Shown here piece by piece: positions 7,774 through 17,181 of a DNA stretch of 64,000 nucleotides. The stretch spans positions 1,364,001-1,428,000 of the forward strand of contig OZ245818.1 of assembly GCA_965228435.1 (NCBI GenBank). Direction: 5' to 3'. The notes under the pieces were generated by a model. The model did no database searches. It saw only the letters and a program-made list of their open reading frames with translations, and had not been told where the DNA came from. Numbering within the stretch: the first letter of the stretch is position 1; each line of letters opens with the position of its first letter. This DNA is from Hoeflea_A sp965228435. GTDB lineage: Bacteria; Pseudomonadota; Alphaproteobacteria; Rhizobiales; Rhizobiaceae. The position numbers were made by a program, and so were the translations under genes.

Positions 7774-9312
7774 ATGAACGATACCGCCGCACATCGACCG
7801 GCGATCTGCGGACTGAGGGGCGTCTCGAAATCCTTCGGCGACGTCAAAGCCCTTGTGGATGTCTCCTTCGACGTCCGCGAGGGCGAATTCCTGGCCATCG
7901 TCGGCGAAAACGGCGCCGGAAAAACCACGGCGATGGGCGTGCTGTTCGGACTGCTGGAGCCCGACGACGGCTACGTGGAAATCGCCGGGGAACGTCGCAG
8001 GCTGAAATCGGCGCGTGATGCGATCGACGCCGGCTTCGGGATGGTTCACCAGCACTTCAAGCTCTACCCGGACCTGACCGTTCTGGAAAATGTGCTGGTC
8101 GGACAGGAGGGGGCGAACGGGTTGGGCCTGGTGTCCTTTCGGGATCGTCGCAAGGCAGTCGCTGCCCTGATCGGCGACTTCGGCTTCACGCTCGACCCGG
8201 ATCGCAAAGTGTCCGATCTGCCGGTCGACGCGCGTCAGCAGCTCGAGATCGTCAAGATGCTCTATTGCGGTGCGTCGACGGTTATCCTCGATGAGCCAAC
8301 CGCCGTTCTCACCCCGCAGGAAAGCGTGGCTCTCTACGCCATGCTCAAAAGGCTCTGCCAACAAGGCAAATCGGTCGTTCTGATCACCCATAAACTGGGC
8401 GAAGTCATGGACAATTCCGAGCGGGTTCTGGTCATGCGGCAGGGCCGCCTGGTGGCCGAGCGCGCCATCGCTGAAACCAACCCGGGCGAACTGGCGGAAC
8501 TGATGGTCGGGCGTCAGATCGAAGCGGTCGAAAAGGTCAGCCATGTCGGGTCGGAGACTATGGCCTCTCTTGAGGCGGTCTCCATGCATGCGGATTCCGA
8601 CAAGCCAACACTCGATGCCGTCAGCTTCGAGCTGCGGGCCGGTGAGATATTTGGAATTGCCGGTGTCAGCGGCAACGGGCAGAAGGAACTGGTCAACGCG
8701 ATGGTCGGGCTGGAGCCGGTGACAGGCGGCGTGATCCGGTTTCAGGATCGCGAAATAACAACCCTGAGCGTCGCACAGCGTCGCGCACTCGGCCTTGGGT
8801 ACATGGCCGAGGATCGCATGGCGATGGGCCTCGCCGCCAAGGGGACGATTGCCGAAAACCTGATTGCCGGACGCGAAGGACGGCCCGAGTTTTCCGTTTC
8901 CGGCTTCCTGCGTTGGCGCCACATCCGCCATTATGCCCGGCGGCTGGTCGAGCAGTTCGACATCCGAACTCCGAGCGCGTCGCAGCAGGTCGGCAATCTG
9001 TCCGGTGGCAACCAGCAAAAAGTCATCGTCGCCCGCGAACTCTCGGCTGCGCCCCGATTGCTGGTGGTCGAGAACCCGTGCTGGGGTGTCGATGTCGGCG
9101 CGATATCCTTTATCCATCAGCAAATCCTGGACCTGGCGGCACACGGCGTCGCAATCCTGCTGATCAGCAACGATCTTGAAGAGCTCTTCAAACTCAGCGA
9201 CCGGGTCGGCGTGATGTTCGAAGGACGGTTGAACCGGGTTTTCGAGCGCTCGGAACTTGATGCCTTTGCCGTCGGCGCGGCCATGTCCGGCGATATCGGA
9301 GAGGCAGCATGA
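7774..9312 (+). CDS. Nucleoside-type ABC transporter ATP-binding protein (two ABC domains)
   Basis: A 512-residue tandem ATPase. The first domain has Walker A GENGAGKTT and Walker B VILDEPTAVLT. Its signature region is degenerate (LPVDARQQ replaces LSGGQ). The second domain has a degenerate Walker A (GVSGNGQKEL), an intact signature LSGGNQQK and a Walker B of VVENP type, lacking the usual DEP. Such asymmetry, with one functional composite ATP site, is common in the BMP/sugar class. It overlaps the next permease gene by four bases (ATGA). It energises nucleoside uptake with the two flanking permeases. Confidence 0.92.
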   Translation: MNDTAAHRPAICGLRGVSKSFGDVKALVDVSFDVREGEFLAIVGENGAGKTTAMGVLFGLLEPDDGYVEIAGERRRLKSARDAIDAGFGMVHQHFKLYPDLTVLENVLVGQEGANGLGLVSFRDRRKAVAALIGDFGFTLDPDRKVSDLPVDARQQLEIVKMLYCGASTVILDEPTAVLTPQESVALYAMLKRLCQQGKSVVLITHKLGEVMDNSERVLVMRQGRLVAERAIAETNPGELAELMVGRQIEAVEKVSHVGSETMASLEAVSMHADSDKPTLDAVSFELRAGEIFGIAGVSGNGQKELVNAMVGLEPVTGGVIRFQDREITTLSVAQRRALGLGYMAEDRMAMGLAAKGTIAENLIAGREGRPEFSVSGFLRWRHIRHYARRLVEQFDIRTPSASQQVGNLSGGNQQKVIVARELSAAPRLLVVENPCWGVDVGAISFIHQQILDLAAHGVAILLISNDLEELFKLSDRVGVMFEGRLNRVFERSELDAFAVGAAMSGDIGEAA

Positions 9313-10331
9313 TCCGGTCGCAACGCAACGCCGTTGTCGTACCGATCCTGGCCATTGGGCTCGGTGTGCTGGTTTTGCTGGCGCTGCCGCAGACTCGCGA
9401 CGTGGTCGTCAGCTTCGTGAACGGTGCCTTCGGCGGGCGCAACAGTTTCAACCTGTTCTCGACGCTGGGACGGTTCTCGATCCTGCTTGGCATGGCGATG
9501 GCCGTTCTCGTCTCCTTCCGCGCCGGCCTGTTGAATATCGGCGGCGAAGGGCAATTGGTGCTCGGTGGGCTCACGGCAGCGGTTGTCGGCGTTTATCTGC
9601 CGGGGCCGGCCGTGCTGGTGTCCATCACCGCCTTGCTGGCGGCCATGGCGGCGGGCGCCTCGTGGGCCGTGCTGGCTGGATTGCTCGATCGGGTGGGAAA
9701 GGTGCCGCTTTTGATCGGCTCGCTCCTGCTCAACTATCCGGCTTCTTTCATCGCGTCGTATTTTGTTTCGCACCCGCTGCGCGATGTGGCGAGCGGCGCC
9801 ACCCAGACCTACCGGATCATGGGAGAGGCCAGACTGCCACGCTTTCCGGGCACCATTCTCGATTACGGCATCCTTCTGATCGGAGCGACCGCCATACTCG
9901 TCATTCTTCTCGAGCGCACGTCGGTGTTCGGCTACCGGGTGCGTCTGCAGGGCTTCAGTTTTGGTTTCGGCAAGACTTCAGGATTTCCCACAGGTCGGCT
10001 CTACTACCAGACGCTGATGACCAGCGGGATGATAGCCGGCATGACCGGTTACACGGCGGTGTTCGGGCTGAACCAACGCTATATCGACGGCATGCTCACT
10101 ATCCCGCTCTATGCGTGGACGGGCATTGCCGCAGTTTTGCTGGCGGCGATCATTCCATGGCTGACTCCGATCACAGCGTTCTTTTTTGCGATGCTGGCGA
10201 CCGGCGCGGTCGGCATGGAACGGTCAGCCGATATCCCGCGCGAAATCGGCCAGATCATACAGGCGGTCATCGTGCTTTATCTGGCCGGAGTCGGCGGGAA
10301 AATCCTGTCGTCCGCCGGCAAGGAGCATTAG
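9309..10331 (+). CDS. Nucleoside ABC transporter permease 1 (BPD_transp_2 family)
   Basis: A 340-residue integral membrane protein with about 8-10 hydrophobic segments. It has the family motif FRAGLLNIGGEGQLVLGG, which contacts the ATPase. Length and motif match the larger permease of BMP-type systems (YufP-like). The start overlaps the ATPase stop by four bases. The stop codon TAG lies inside the left terminal repeat of the inserted element at 10328. The insertion therefore coincides with the end of the reading frame and may have replaced the original last codons. Confidence 0.9.
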   Translation: MIRSQRNAVVVPILAIGLGVLVLLALPQTRDVVVSFVNGAFGGRNSFNLFSTLGRFSILLGMAMAVLVSFRAGLLNIGGEGQLVLGGLTAAVVGVYLPGPAVLVSITALLAAMAAGASWAVLAGLLDRVGKVPLLIGSLLLNYPASFIASYFVSHPLRDVASGATQTYRIMGEARLPRFPGTILDYGILLIGATAILVILLERTSVFGYRVRLQGFSFGFGKTSGFPTGRLYYQTLMTSGMIAGMTGYTAVFGLNQRYIDGMLTIPLYAWTGIAAVLLAAIIPWLTPITAFFFAMLATGAVGMERSADIPREIGQIIQAVIVLYLAGVGGKILSSAGKEH

Positions 10332-10600
10332 AGCGTTTTGGTGTTAGGGAGGCTCATTTGATGGCGGAAAATCGGTTCACTCGGCAAGGCGCGTCGCGCG
10401 GCGCGATGTGGTTCATCGGGCAAGCGTCGCAACGCAGCCGATGGGCCGATTTTCCCCACCCCTTCGGGGCCGGGCGCTTTTGGCCCCTGGCGTCGTTGGC
10501 TTGCACTTGTGGTGGGGTGGCACCACGGCCTGCAACCCGCCTAGCCAGAGACCAAAATCACCGAGGTCAAATGCGCCTCCCTAACAACAAAGCGCTCTAA
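10328..10600. repeat. 273-bp MITE-like element with 34-bp terminal inverted repeats
   Basis: The first 34 bases (10328-10361) and the reverse complement of the last 34 (10567-10600) match at 31 positions. Both begin TTAGAGCG and share GTTAGGGAGGC. Inside lies a second inverted pair, GGAAAATCGG (10366-10375) and CCGATTTTCC (10446-10455), and a GTGGTG/CACCAC hairpin. No convincing gene is inside. It separates two permease genes that are normally adjacent, and supplies the stop codon of the first. It may be a non-autonomous transposable element or a rhizobial intergenic mosaic repeat. Other copies were not found in the window by eye. Confidence 0.75.
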
Positions 10601-10601
10601 G

Positions 10602-11495
10602 ATGCTGTTCGACAGCGCCATCGTCGAATCGATCCCGCGGTTCTTTACGCCGGTGCTGCTGGCGGCCATCGGCTCTGCCTTGTGCGAACGGTCGGGCGTC
10701 TTCAACATTGCGCTCGAAGGAATGATGCTCGTCGGCGCCTTTGCAGCCGTCGTTGGATGCTATTTCACCGGCAGTTGGGCGGGCGGGCTTGGCCTCGCGG
10801 TCATTGCCGGCATCACTTCCGGACTGGTTTTTTCGTTCTGCGGCGTGCAGCGCGGCGGCGACGACATCATTGTCAGCATCGGCTTCAATATACTGGCCAT
10901 TGGATTGACGACGTTTCTGTTGCGCGGTCTGTTCGGTGTTCAGGGTCAGTTCGATGACCCACGAATTGTAGAAATCCCAAGGATCCACCTTGGCCCGATC
11001 GCCGATATTCCCTTTCTCGGCGACCTGATCTCCGGACAATCCATTCTCGTTTGGTTTGCCGTCCTAATGGTCTTTGCCACACATTTCTTCCTGTACTTCC
11101 ACAGGGCTGGTCTGCGCATCCGGGCGACCGGACAGAACGCATCGGCGTTGCGCAGCGTCGGGGTTTCCCCTGAACGCGTCAAGACCGGAGCCCTGATCGC
11201 CTGTGGCGTGCTATGCGGTCTCGGGGGCGCCCAGTTGTCGATCTCCAATGTGACACTGTTTACCGAGGGGATGAGCGCCGGGCGTGGCTGGATTGCGCTT
11301 GTCATCGTCATGATGTGCAGCGCAAGGCTGCCATGGATCCTTCCGACCGCCATCCTCTTCGGCCTGGTGGATGCTTTGGGTTTTCGCATTCAAGGGCTCG
11401 GACTGCCGCAACAGTTCACCGAGGCACTGCCTTATGTTCTCGCGATCATCGTTCTCGTTGCGGCTTTTTCACGCCGAGCCAGAAGGGAGCAGTAG
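10602..11495 (+). CDS. Nucleoside ABC transporter permease 2 (BPD_transp_2 family)
   Basis: A 297-residue membrane protein with about 8 hydrophobic segments and the family signature CERSGVFNIALEGMMLVGAF. It matches the smaller YufQ-like permease that pairs with the preceding gene's product. The ATG at 10602 comes two bases after the inserted repeat element, so its ribosome site now lies within the element's right arm, with no clear GGAGG. Translation or transcription of this subunit may therefore be altered relative to permease 1. Confidence 0.9.
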   Translation: MLFDSAIVESIPRFFTPVLLAAIGSALCERSGVFNIALEGMMLVGAFAAVVGCYFTGSWAGGLGLAVIAGITSGLVFSFCGVQRGGDDIIVSIGFNILAIGLTTFLLRGLFGVQGQFDDPRIVEIPRIHLGPIADIPFLGDLISGQSILVWFAVLMVFATHFFLYFHRAGLRIRATGQNASALRSVGVSPERVKTGALIACGVLCGLGGAQLSISNVTLFTEGMSAGRGWIALVIVMMCSARLPWILPTAILFGLVDALGFRIQGLGLPQQFTEALPYVLAIIVLVAAFSRRARREQ

Positions 11496-11518
11496 GTCCA
11501 ATCGACAGGAAGCGCAAA

Positions 11519-12472
11519 TTGGGGAGCCGCTCGCGGATCGAGGATCAGATCGTCGAGGTCGCCTGGTGTTATTTCCACGATGAAATGAACCAGGCCGATA
11601 TCGCCGAGCGGCTGGGCATATCGCGTACCACCGTCGTGAATTGCCTTGCGGAGGCGCGAGCCCGCAACTATGTGCGCGTCTCGCTACAGCCCGAGACGTT
11701 TTCTTACCGCGAAGTGTCTGAAGAATTGAAGGCGCGGTTTGGTCTGCGCGATGCGCTCGTGGTCCCGGCTGTCAAGGACGCCCCGGGAGAGAACCTGGGC
11801 CGAGTCGCCCGAGCTGCCGCCGACTGGCTACCGACCCTGCTGAGACCGGGTGATCGATTGGGCGTCTCGTGGGGCGAGACGGTCTTCAAGATTTCCGAAG
11901 CAGCTGAACGCATCACCATTCCCGATCTCGAGATCGTGCAGATGGTCGGGTCCAGGGCCACTCCCCTGGGATTTGCCGCCGAAACCTGTTCCGCAAATCT
12001 CGCGCTGCGGTTCGGAGCGAATTGCGTCAATCTGCATGCGCCGCTGGTCGTGCAAAGGACCGAGCTTGCCGATCTTCTTCGCGAAGAGCCGGTCATCGTC
12101 GAGCAACTCGAGGCGATACGGAACTGCAACAAGACACTGTTCGCCGCGGGTTCATGCACTCTCGAGAGCCACGTGGTGCGCAACGGCGTAGTCAGCCCCG
12201 ACGAATTGGCCAACTATCTGGCGAGAGGCGCCAAGGCAGTGATATGCGGCAGGTTCATCGATGCAGACGGAAATCCCATCCCCGGTGAAATCGACGATCG
12301 CATGATCGGCGTTACGCTCGACGCCATGCTCGGCAAGGAGCTCGGACTACTGGCGTCTTCCGGCCCCGACAAGGTGGAACCGATCCAGGCCGCTATCAGG
12401 GCCGGCTTTGCGAGCCATCTTGTAACCTGCTCCGAAACGGCCGAAGCCTTACTGAGCTCTGTCCGAGGCTGA
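11519..12472 (+). CDS. SorC/DeoR-family sugar-binding transcriptional regulator
   Basis: A 317-residue regulator. The N-terminal helix-turn-helix (about 10-55) contains EMNQADIAERLGISRTTVV. The large C-terminal SorC effector domain has GDRLGVSWGET, a phosphosugar-pocket segment. No ATG fits, so a TTG start at 11519 is proposed, with AGGAAG about eight bases upstream. Length agrees with the family (310-320). It closes the nucleoside operon and probably represses it until a pentose phosphate from nucleoside breakdown binds. The inverted repeat at 5566-5596 is the best operator candidate. Confidence 0.82.
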   Translation: MGSRSRIEDQIVEVAWCYFHDEMNQADIAERLGISRTTVVNCLAEARARNYVRVSLQPETFSYREVSEELKARFGLRDALVVPAVKDAPGENLGRVARAAADWLPTLLRPGDRLGVSWGETVFKISEAAERITIPDLEIVQMVGSRATPLGFAAETCSANLALRFGANCVNLHAPLVVQRTELADLLREEPVIVEQLEAIRNCNKTLFAAGSCTLESHVVRNGVVSPDELANYLARGAKAVICGRFIDADGNPIPGEIDDRMIGVTLDAMLGKELGLLASSGPDKVEPIQAAIRAGFASHLVTCSETAEALLSSVRG

Positions 12473-12484
12473 CGCAACGATTGA

Positions 12485-12907
12485 CTAGTCCGCTTCCGCT
12501 TCGATGGCTTCCATGTCGTCGTCCGACAGGCCGAAGTGGTGGCCTATCTCGTGGATCAAAACGTGGCGCACAACGGCGTCGAGTGTTTCGTCGCGGTCGA
12601 TCCAGTATTCCAGGATGGCGCGACGATAGAGCCATATGCGGTTGGGCATCTGGCCGGTGCGGACTTCGCTGGCGCCCTGGGCCAGGCCCAGCCCCTCGAA
12701 CAGGCCCAGCAGGTCATAGGGGCTGGTGAGATCGAGTGATTTGAGAACATCCTTGCCGGCGTATTCCGCGACGCTGATCTGAATGTCGTTGCAAAGGCTT
12801 CGAAATTCCGGCGGCAAACTTTCGAAGGCCTCACGCCCGAGGATCTCGAAATCCTCAAGCGTGGGGGACTTGCGATCGTTCCACGGAGAGACGTTCGATG
12901 GGCTCAT
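12485..12907 (-). CDS. Small zincin-like metallopeptidase family protein
   Basis: A 140-residue protein with the zinc-binding HExxH helix in HEIGHHFGLSDDDM near the C-terminus, as in the short neutral zinc metallopeptidase family (COG3824-like). No signal peptide is present, so it should be cytoplasmic. The ATG at 12907 overlaps the stop of the cyclase gene by four bases (ATGA), which fixes the start and indicates coupling. The substrate is unknown. The gene faces the SorC regulator end to end with a 12-bp gap. Confidence 0.82.
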   Translation of the reverse strand: MSPSNVSPWNDRKSPTLEDFEILGREAFESLPPEFRSLCNDIQISVAEYAGKDVLKSLDLTSPYDLLGLFEGLGLAQGASEVRTGQMPNRIWLYRRAILEYWIDRDETLDAVVRHVLIHEIGHHFGLSDDDMEAIEAEAD

Positions 12908-15000
12908 GTCACGCCGGCTTTTCGAAGACCCTCGACATAGGCGTCCATCTGGTCGTCGCGTTTCAGATAGAAAAGATGTTCCTTCGCAAAGTCGATGGAA
13001 AAGCCGGGTTTGACTTCCTGCAACTCCTGAAACGCGATGCTTGCCTGTTCGGCATCGCCGAGGTGACCCAGGGCGGCAACGAGGTGGGCGCGCGCCCAGT
13101 ATTGAGCGTTCGGTATCGCCACCGATTTGCGTGCCCACTGCACCGCTGACTCATACTCGCCGCGAAAAAGATGAGCCATGGCACGATAGGAGAAAAAGGC
13201 CCACCGGAACGGGTCGTGAGGGCTGAGCCGAATGGCCATTTCGAATTGCTCGATCGCTTCGTCAAGGCGGCCTTCATAGGCCAGCGAGTCGCCAAGTCCG
13301 CAATAGGTCACGGCCTGGCTTGGGTTGAGCTCCACGGCGTATTCGAGGGCCTCGATAGCCTGGTCATACTCGCGCCGGGCAAGCTGCACCCGACCCAGAG
13401 TGAAGTAGCTGTTGGCATCCTGGTCGTCGAGCTCGATCGCCCGCTTGGCCGCCGCCAGCGCCTCATCCATGCGTTCTGTTTCGGGCAGTGCATCGAAATA
13501 GACCATGTTGAGGACAATCGCGTAGGCGAGACGGGAGTGCGCGCTGGCGAAGTCGGGATCGATTTCGATGGCCTGTCGCAGCAGGTCCTGTGCCGCCACG
13601 TTCGCCTCGGGCGTGAATTTGTAGAATTCGGCGGTGCCCAGCTGGTAGAGATCCCAGGCGCCGCGGTTTTTGCGCGGCTTGCGGGCCGCTTTTCTCTGTT
13701 CGCTCAGGCCGAGTTCGGATCCAATCCGACCAGCGACCATTTCGGTGATTTCATCCTGAAGGTCAAAGATGTCCGCCATGTCACGATCGAACCGTTCCGA
13801 CCACACGCTGTGTTCGGTCTCCGCATCGACCAGTTGCGCGGTGATGCGCACCCGGGCGCCCGCCTTTCTGACGCTTCCCGTTACCAGATAGTCGGCGCCG
13901 AGTTTGCGCCCGATCGTGCGAATGCTGTCGGCGGAGTCCCGGAAGGAAAACGCGGGGTTGCGGGCAATCACGGTCAGCCAGCGGTTCTTGGCAAGCGCGG
14001 TGGTCAGATCCTCCGAAATTCCATCTGCGAGGTAGTTCTCGTCGGGATTGCGGTTGAGGTTTTCGAAAGGCAGCAGGGCGACCGAGGGTTTCAACGCGGC
14101 GACTTCAAGAGGTTCCGGACGGGGCGCTTCAGGCTCCGGCTCCAATTCAGGTGCCGCGGGTCGGGTTCCGTTGACCGTTGCGACAAATCGGAAGCCCCGG
14201 CCATGGACGGTGCGGATCGTATGCTGCGCGGAACCATCGTCGCCAAGGGCTTTCCTGGCGGCCTTGATCTGGCTGCTCAGAGCGGAATCGGACACCACCC
14301 GATTGCCCCAGATCTCCGCGAAAATCTCCTCCTTTGTGACGATGCGGTCGGCATTCTTGGCCAGGTAGGCAAGCAGGTCGAAGACCTGCGGCTCGACCGC
14401 AACGGTTCGACCGGACTGACGCAATTCGTAGAGCGAGGCATCGATCTCGAAATCGCCGAACCGTATGACGTTGCTGCCGGGAACACTTTCAAGATCGACC
14501 CGATAAGCTTCGATCGATCGGCTGATATTCTTGACCTTCTGCGGACCAAGCGGCACGCAGCGAACCGGCACCTTGCCGCTGACATGATCGTAAACCTGCT
14601 TGGACAGGACGATCCCGCCGGGAGGAGCGATCGCCTCCAGCCGTGCGGCAACGTTGACCCCGTCACCATAGATATCGTCTCCTTCGACGATAATGTCACC
14701 GAGGTGGATACCGATACGAAATTGCAATCGGCGCGATTCGTCCAGTCCAAGATTGCGGGCCGCCAGGGCCTTGAGGATATCGATCGCCGCCTGAAGCGCG
14801 CCGACGACACTGGAAAACTCTGCCAGCAACCCGTCACCCATCACTTTCACAGTGCGACCGGTGTGCTCGGCGATTGCCGGATCGATGATCTTGGCGCGAA
14901 TTTCCTTCAGGTGACCGAGGGTCTCCTCCTCGTCACGCTCCATCAGCCGGCTGAAACCGACCACGTCGAGCGCGACGATCGTTGTCAATTTGCGTTCCAT
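12904..15000 (-). CDS. Class III adenylate/guanylate cyclase fused to winged helix, TolB-like and TPR domains
   Basis: A 698-residue four-part protein. Residues 1-170 form a class III nucleotide cyclase with metal Asp12 (VALDVVGFSRLM) and Asp56 (GDGLLAEF), plus IGIHLGDI. Residues about 180-270 form an OmpR/CadC-type winged helix (SDSALSSQIKAARKAL, then TIRTVHGRGFRF). Residues about 300-420 resemble the TolB-like domain (LPFENLNRNPDENYLADG). The rest contains TPR repeats (NPSQAVTYCGLGDSLAYEGR and following). No membrane segment is evident. It may make cAMP and bind DNA or partners; the effector is unknown. It is coupled to the metallopeptidase gene downstream. Confidence 0.85.
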   Translation of the reverse strand: MERKLTTIVALDVVGFSRLMERDEEETLGHLKEIRAKIIDPAIAEHTGRTVKVMGDGLLAEFSSVVGALQAAIDILKALAARNLGLDESRRLQFRIGIHLGDIIVEGDDIYGDGVNVAARLEAIAPPGGIVLSKQVYDHVSGKVPVRCVPLGPQKVKNISRSIEAYRVDLESVPGSNVIRFGDFEIDASLYELRQSGRTVAVEPQVFDLLAYLAKNADRIVTKEEIFAEIWGNRVVSDSALSSQIKAARKALGDDGSAQHTIRTVHGRGFRFVATVNGTRPAAPELEPEPEAPRPEPLEVAALKPSVALLPFENLNRNPDENYLADGISEDLTTALAKNRWLTVIARNPAFSFRDSADSIRTIGRKLGADYLVTGSVRKAGARVRITAQLVDAETEHSVWSERFDRDMADIFDLQDEITEMVAGRIGSELGLSEQRKAARKPRKNRGAWDLYQLGTAEFYKFTPEANVAAQDLLRQAIEIDPDFASAHSRLAYAIVLNMVYFDALPETERMDEALAAAKRAIELDDQDANSYFTLGRVQLARREYDQAIEALEYAVELNPSQAVTYCGLGDSLAYEGRLDEAIEQFEMAIRLSPHDPFRWAFFSYRAMAHLFRGEYESAVQWARKSVAIPNAQYWARAHLVAALGHLGDAEQASIAFQELQEVKPGFSIDFAKEHLFYLKRDDQMDAYVEGLRKAGVT

Positions 15001-15053
15001 GACCGACCCTCAGTCAGTTCACCGGTCCCAAACGCGACCGACAAATCCCGATA

Positions 15054-16043
15054 TCAATCGACGGCATAACCCTCAAACAGCGCAGTCGAAAGATAGCGCT
15101 CTGCGAAGCTCGGTAAAACCGTTACCACCGTTTTTCCGATCATGTCTTCGCGAGCCGCCACGCGCAAGGCACAAGCCAAAGCTGCCCCCGATGAGATACC
15201 ACCCGGAATCCCTTCAAGAGCCGCCATTTTCCGGGCGGTTTCCATCGCCTCTTCGTTGCTGACGATCAACACCTCATCGATCAGCTCGGTGTTGAGAATT
15301 TCGGGGATAAACCCAGCACCGATCCCCTGGATCATGTGCGGTGAATGCTGGCCGCCCGAGAGCACCTGACTGTTTTCGGGCTCAACGGCGAAAACCTTCA
15401 GGTCGGGCTTGCGTTGCTTCAGCACCTCACCCACGCCGGTAAGCGTCCCCCCGGTTCCGACCCCGAGCACGACGGCATCGATCACACCGTCCGTATCGGT
15501 CCAGATTTCCTCCGCCGTCGTCCTTCTGTGAATGGCAGGATTGGCCGGGTGACCGAACTGCCATGGCATGACCGCGCCTTCGGTTTGGGCGATGATGTCA
15601 TTCGCCCTCTCGATGGCGCCGTTGATCCCTTTTTCCTTCGGCGTGAGAACCAGCTCGGCGCCGAGGAACCGCATCAGCTTACGGCGCTCGACCGAAAAAC
15701 TGTCCGGCATTGTCAGGATGCAGCGGTAGCCCTTGGCGGCGCAGACGAAGGCCAAGCCGATACCGGTGTTTCCGGACGTCGGCTCGACGATGACGCTGCC
15801 CGGTCCGATGGTGCCGTCGGCCTCCATGGCCTCGATCATCGATACGGCGATGCGGTCCTTGACGCTGGCCAGCGGGTTGAAGAATTCCAGTTTTGCCAGC
15901 ACCTCGCCTTTGCAATCGGCCTCCTCCGCCAGCCTGTTGATCCGCACGAGCGGCGTGTTGCCGATGGTCTCCAGGATGCTGTCATAGACGCGACCGCGGC
16001 CTGGCTTGTCGAATGTCAGGCGTTTTGCGACTTCAACGGACAT
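15054..16043 (-). CDS. cysK: Cysteine synthase A (O-acetylserine sulfhydrylase)
   Basis: A 329-residue PLP enzyme making L-cysteine from O-acetylserine and sulfide. The PLP lysine lies in FFNPLASVKDRIA (about residue 63). The substrate loop PTSGNTGIG, the phosphate-binding GVGTGGTLTG and the PGGISSGAAL motif are present. Length is normal for CysK. The ATG at 16043 is 12 bp after the methyltransferase stop, so the two may be co-transcribed. No cysteine-regulatory RNA is visible upstream. Confidence 0.93.
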   Translation of the reverse strand: MSVEVAKRLTFDKPGRGRVYDSILETIGNTPLVRINRLAEEADCKGEVLAKLEFFNPLASVKDRIAVSMIEAMEADGTIGPGSVIVEPTSGNTGIGLAFVCAAKGYRCILTMPDSFSVERRKLMRFLGAELVLTPKEKGINGAIERANDIIAQTEGAVMPWQFGHPANPAIHRRTTAEEIWTDTDGVIDAVVLGVGTGGTLTGVGEVLKQRKPDLKVFAVEPENSQVLSGGQHSPHMIQGIGAGFIPEILNTELIDEVLIVSNEEAMETARKMAALEGIPGGISSGAALACALRVAAREDMIGKTVVTVLPSFAERYLSTALFEGYAVD

Positions 16044-16055
16044 GGTTTCTTCCCT

Positions 16056-16946
16056 TTAGTTTGCCGGATTGACGGCGCTGATCACCCAGGACGAACTGTC
16101 CATGACGATCCCATCAAGCCGCTTTTTCTGTCGGCTGATCGCCTTGGCGAGCGCTGCTTCAATCTGTTCGCGTTTGGCGACTCCCTGTTCCCCGGCCTGA
16201 CGATAGACCTCGCCAGCGGGGCCGATCGCCATCTGGAAATCGATGGCATCGCGCACGCTGTTGCCGACCAGCACCGGCGCGTCGACGCGCTTGAATCGAA
16301 TGTCCCGGTATCCGGCGATCTGCATCATCCGGCGTACCTCGGTTTCATCCGCCATGGCGAACGGGCCGGGTCCGCAGGACGGAGTCTTCAGCCCGGCTTC
16401 CGGCAGAAAGCGGGCGACGATATCACGGGCAATCGACAGCCATGGATTGTCGACACGGGCGCGCCAGACGATGTGAACCATGCGGCCGCCGGGCCGCAGG
16501 GCCTTGCGCATGTTGCGCAGGCCAGCGACGGGATCAGCAAAGAACATGGTGCCGAAGCGGGCAAAAACGAAATCGAATTCATTCTCCGGCAATTCGACTT
16601 CAGCATCTCTGCGCAGAAAGCTGACATTGCTTGCGCCGGCCGCGTCGGCTTCGCGTCGCGCGAAGTCCAGCAATGCATGACAGCAATCCACGCCAACCAC
16701 TTTTCCGTCCGGACCAACGGCATCGGAAAACCGAAGCGCGGTATCGCCAAAGCCACAACCGACATCCAGCACTCTGTCACCGCGGCGCACGGGAAGCGAT
16801 GGCAAGGTGGCATCGCTGTGGTGGATCAATCCGTCCACCAGGATGTGTTTGAAGCGAAAGAACTTGGGTGCCAGATTGTCGTTCCACACATCCATGGAAG
16901 GCGTTTCGTCCCACTCCGGTTCGATCTTCAAAGCCGCTGCATTCAT
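16056..16946 (-). CDS. Class I SAM-dependent methyltransferase
   Basis: A 296-residue enzyme with a Rossmann-type SAM-binding core: motif I VLDVGCGFGDTA (about residues 60-71), motif II acidic VVGVDCCHALLD, and motif IV/post-I FDFVFARFGTMFF. The fold matches the UbiE/Methyltransf_11 class. The substrate is unknown; the gene lies just upstream of cysK on the same strand. A 235-bp divergent gap separates it from the LysE-family gene. Confidence 0.82.
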   Translation of the reverse strand: MNAAALKIEPEWDETPSMDVWNDNLAPKFFRFKHILVDGLIHHSDATLPSLPVRRGDRVLDVGCGFGDTALRFSDAVGPDGKVVGVDCCHALLDFARREADAAGASNVSFLRRDAEVELPENEFDFVFARFGTMFFADPVAGLRNMRKALRPGGRMVHIVWRARVDNPWLSIARDIVARFLPEAGLKTPSCGPGPFAMADETEVRRMMQIAGYRDIRFKRVDAPVLVGNSVRDAIDFQMAIGPAGEVYRQAGEQGVAKREQIEAALAKAISRQKKRLDGIVMDSSSWVISAVNPAN

Positions 16947-17181
16947 CCGTCCAACCTCGTCGCTCAGGCGTCTTATCGTTGGAGAGACCCTACGCGAGGC
17001 CAGCGCTCTTCGCTTGACGGAGATCTGGAGATTTCATGAAGACGAGCTGGAGATATGCCGGATTCTGGTCGATAACGCAGTGAAATCACTCAAATATCGG
17101 CATCCGCAGACGACGGTTTTAATCTTCCCACCCGCAGTGATTTGGCCCATAGTTGCGGGCGGTTGAATAGGAGGGGACGCA

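Noticed and set aside
13171..15069. Long open frame (632 codons) antisense to the cyclase gene; similar long antisense frames oppose the nucleoside ATPase, cysK/methyltransferase and ALDH2 genes
   Set aside because: These are by-products of GC-rich codon use in the real genes. They show no family motifs and no ribosome sites.
15001..16055. Riboswitch or leader peptide controlling cysK
   Set aside because: The gaps on both sides of cysK are only 53 and 12 bases and contain no conserved structure.
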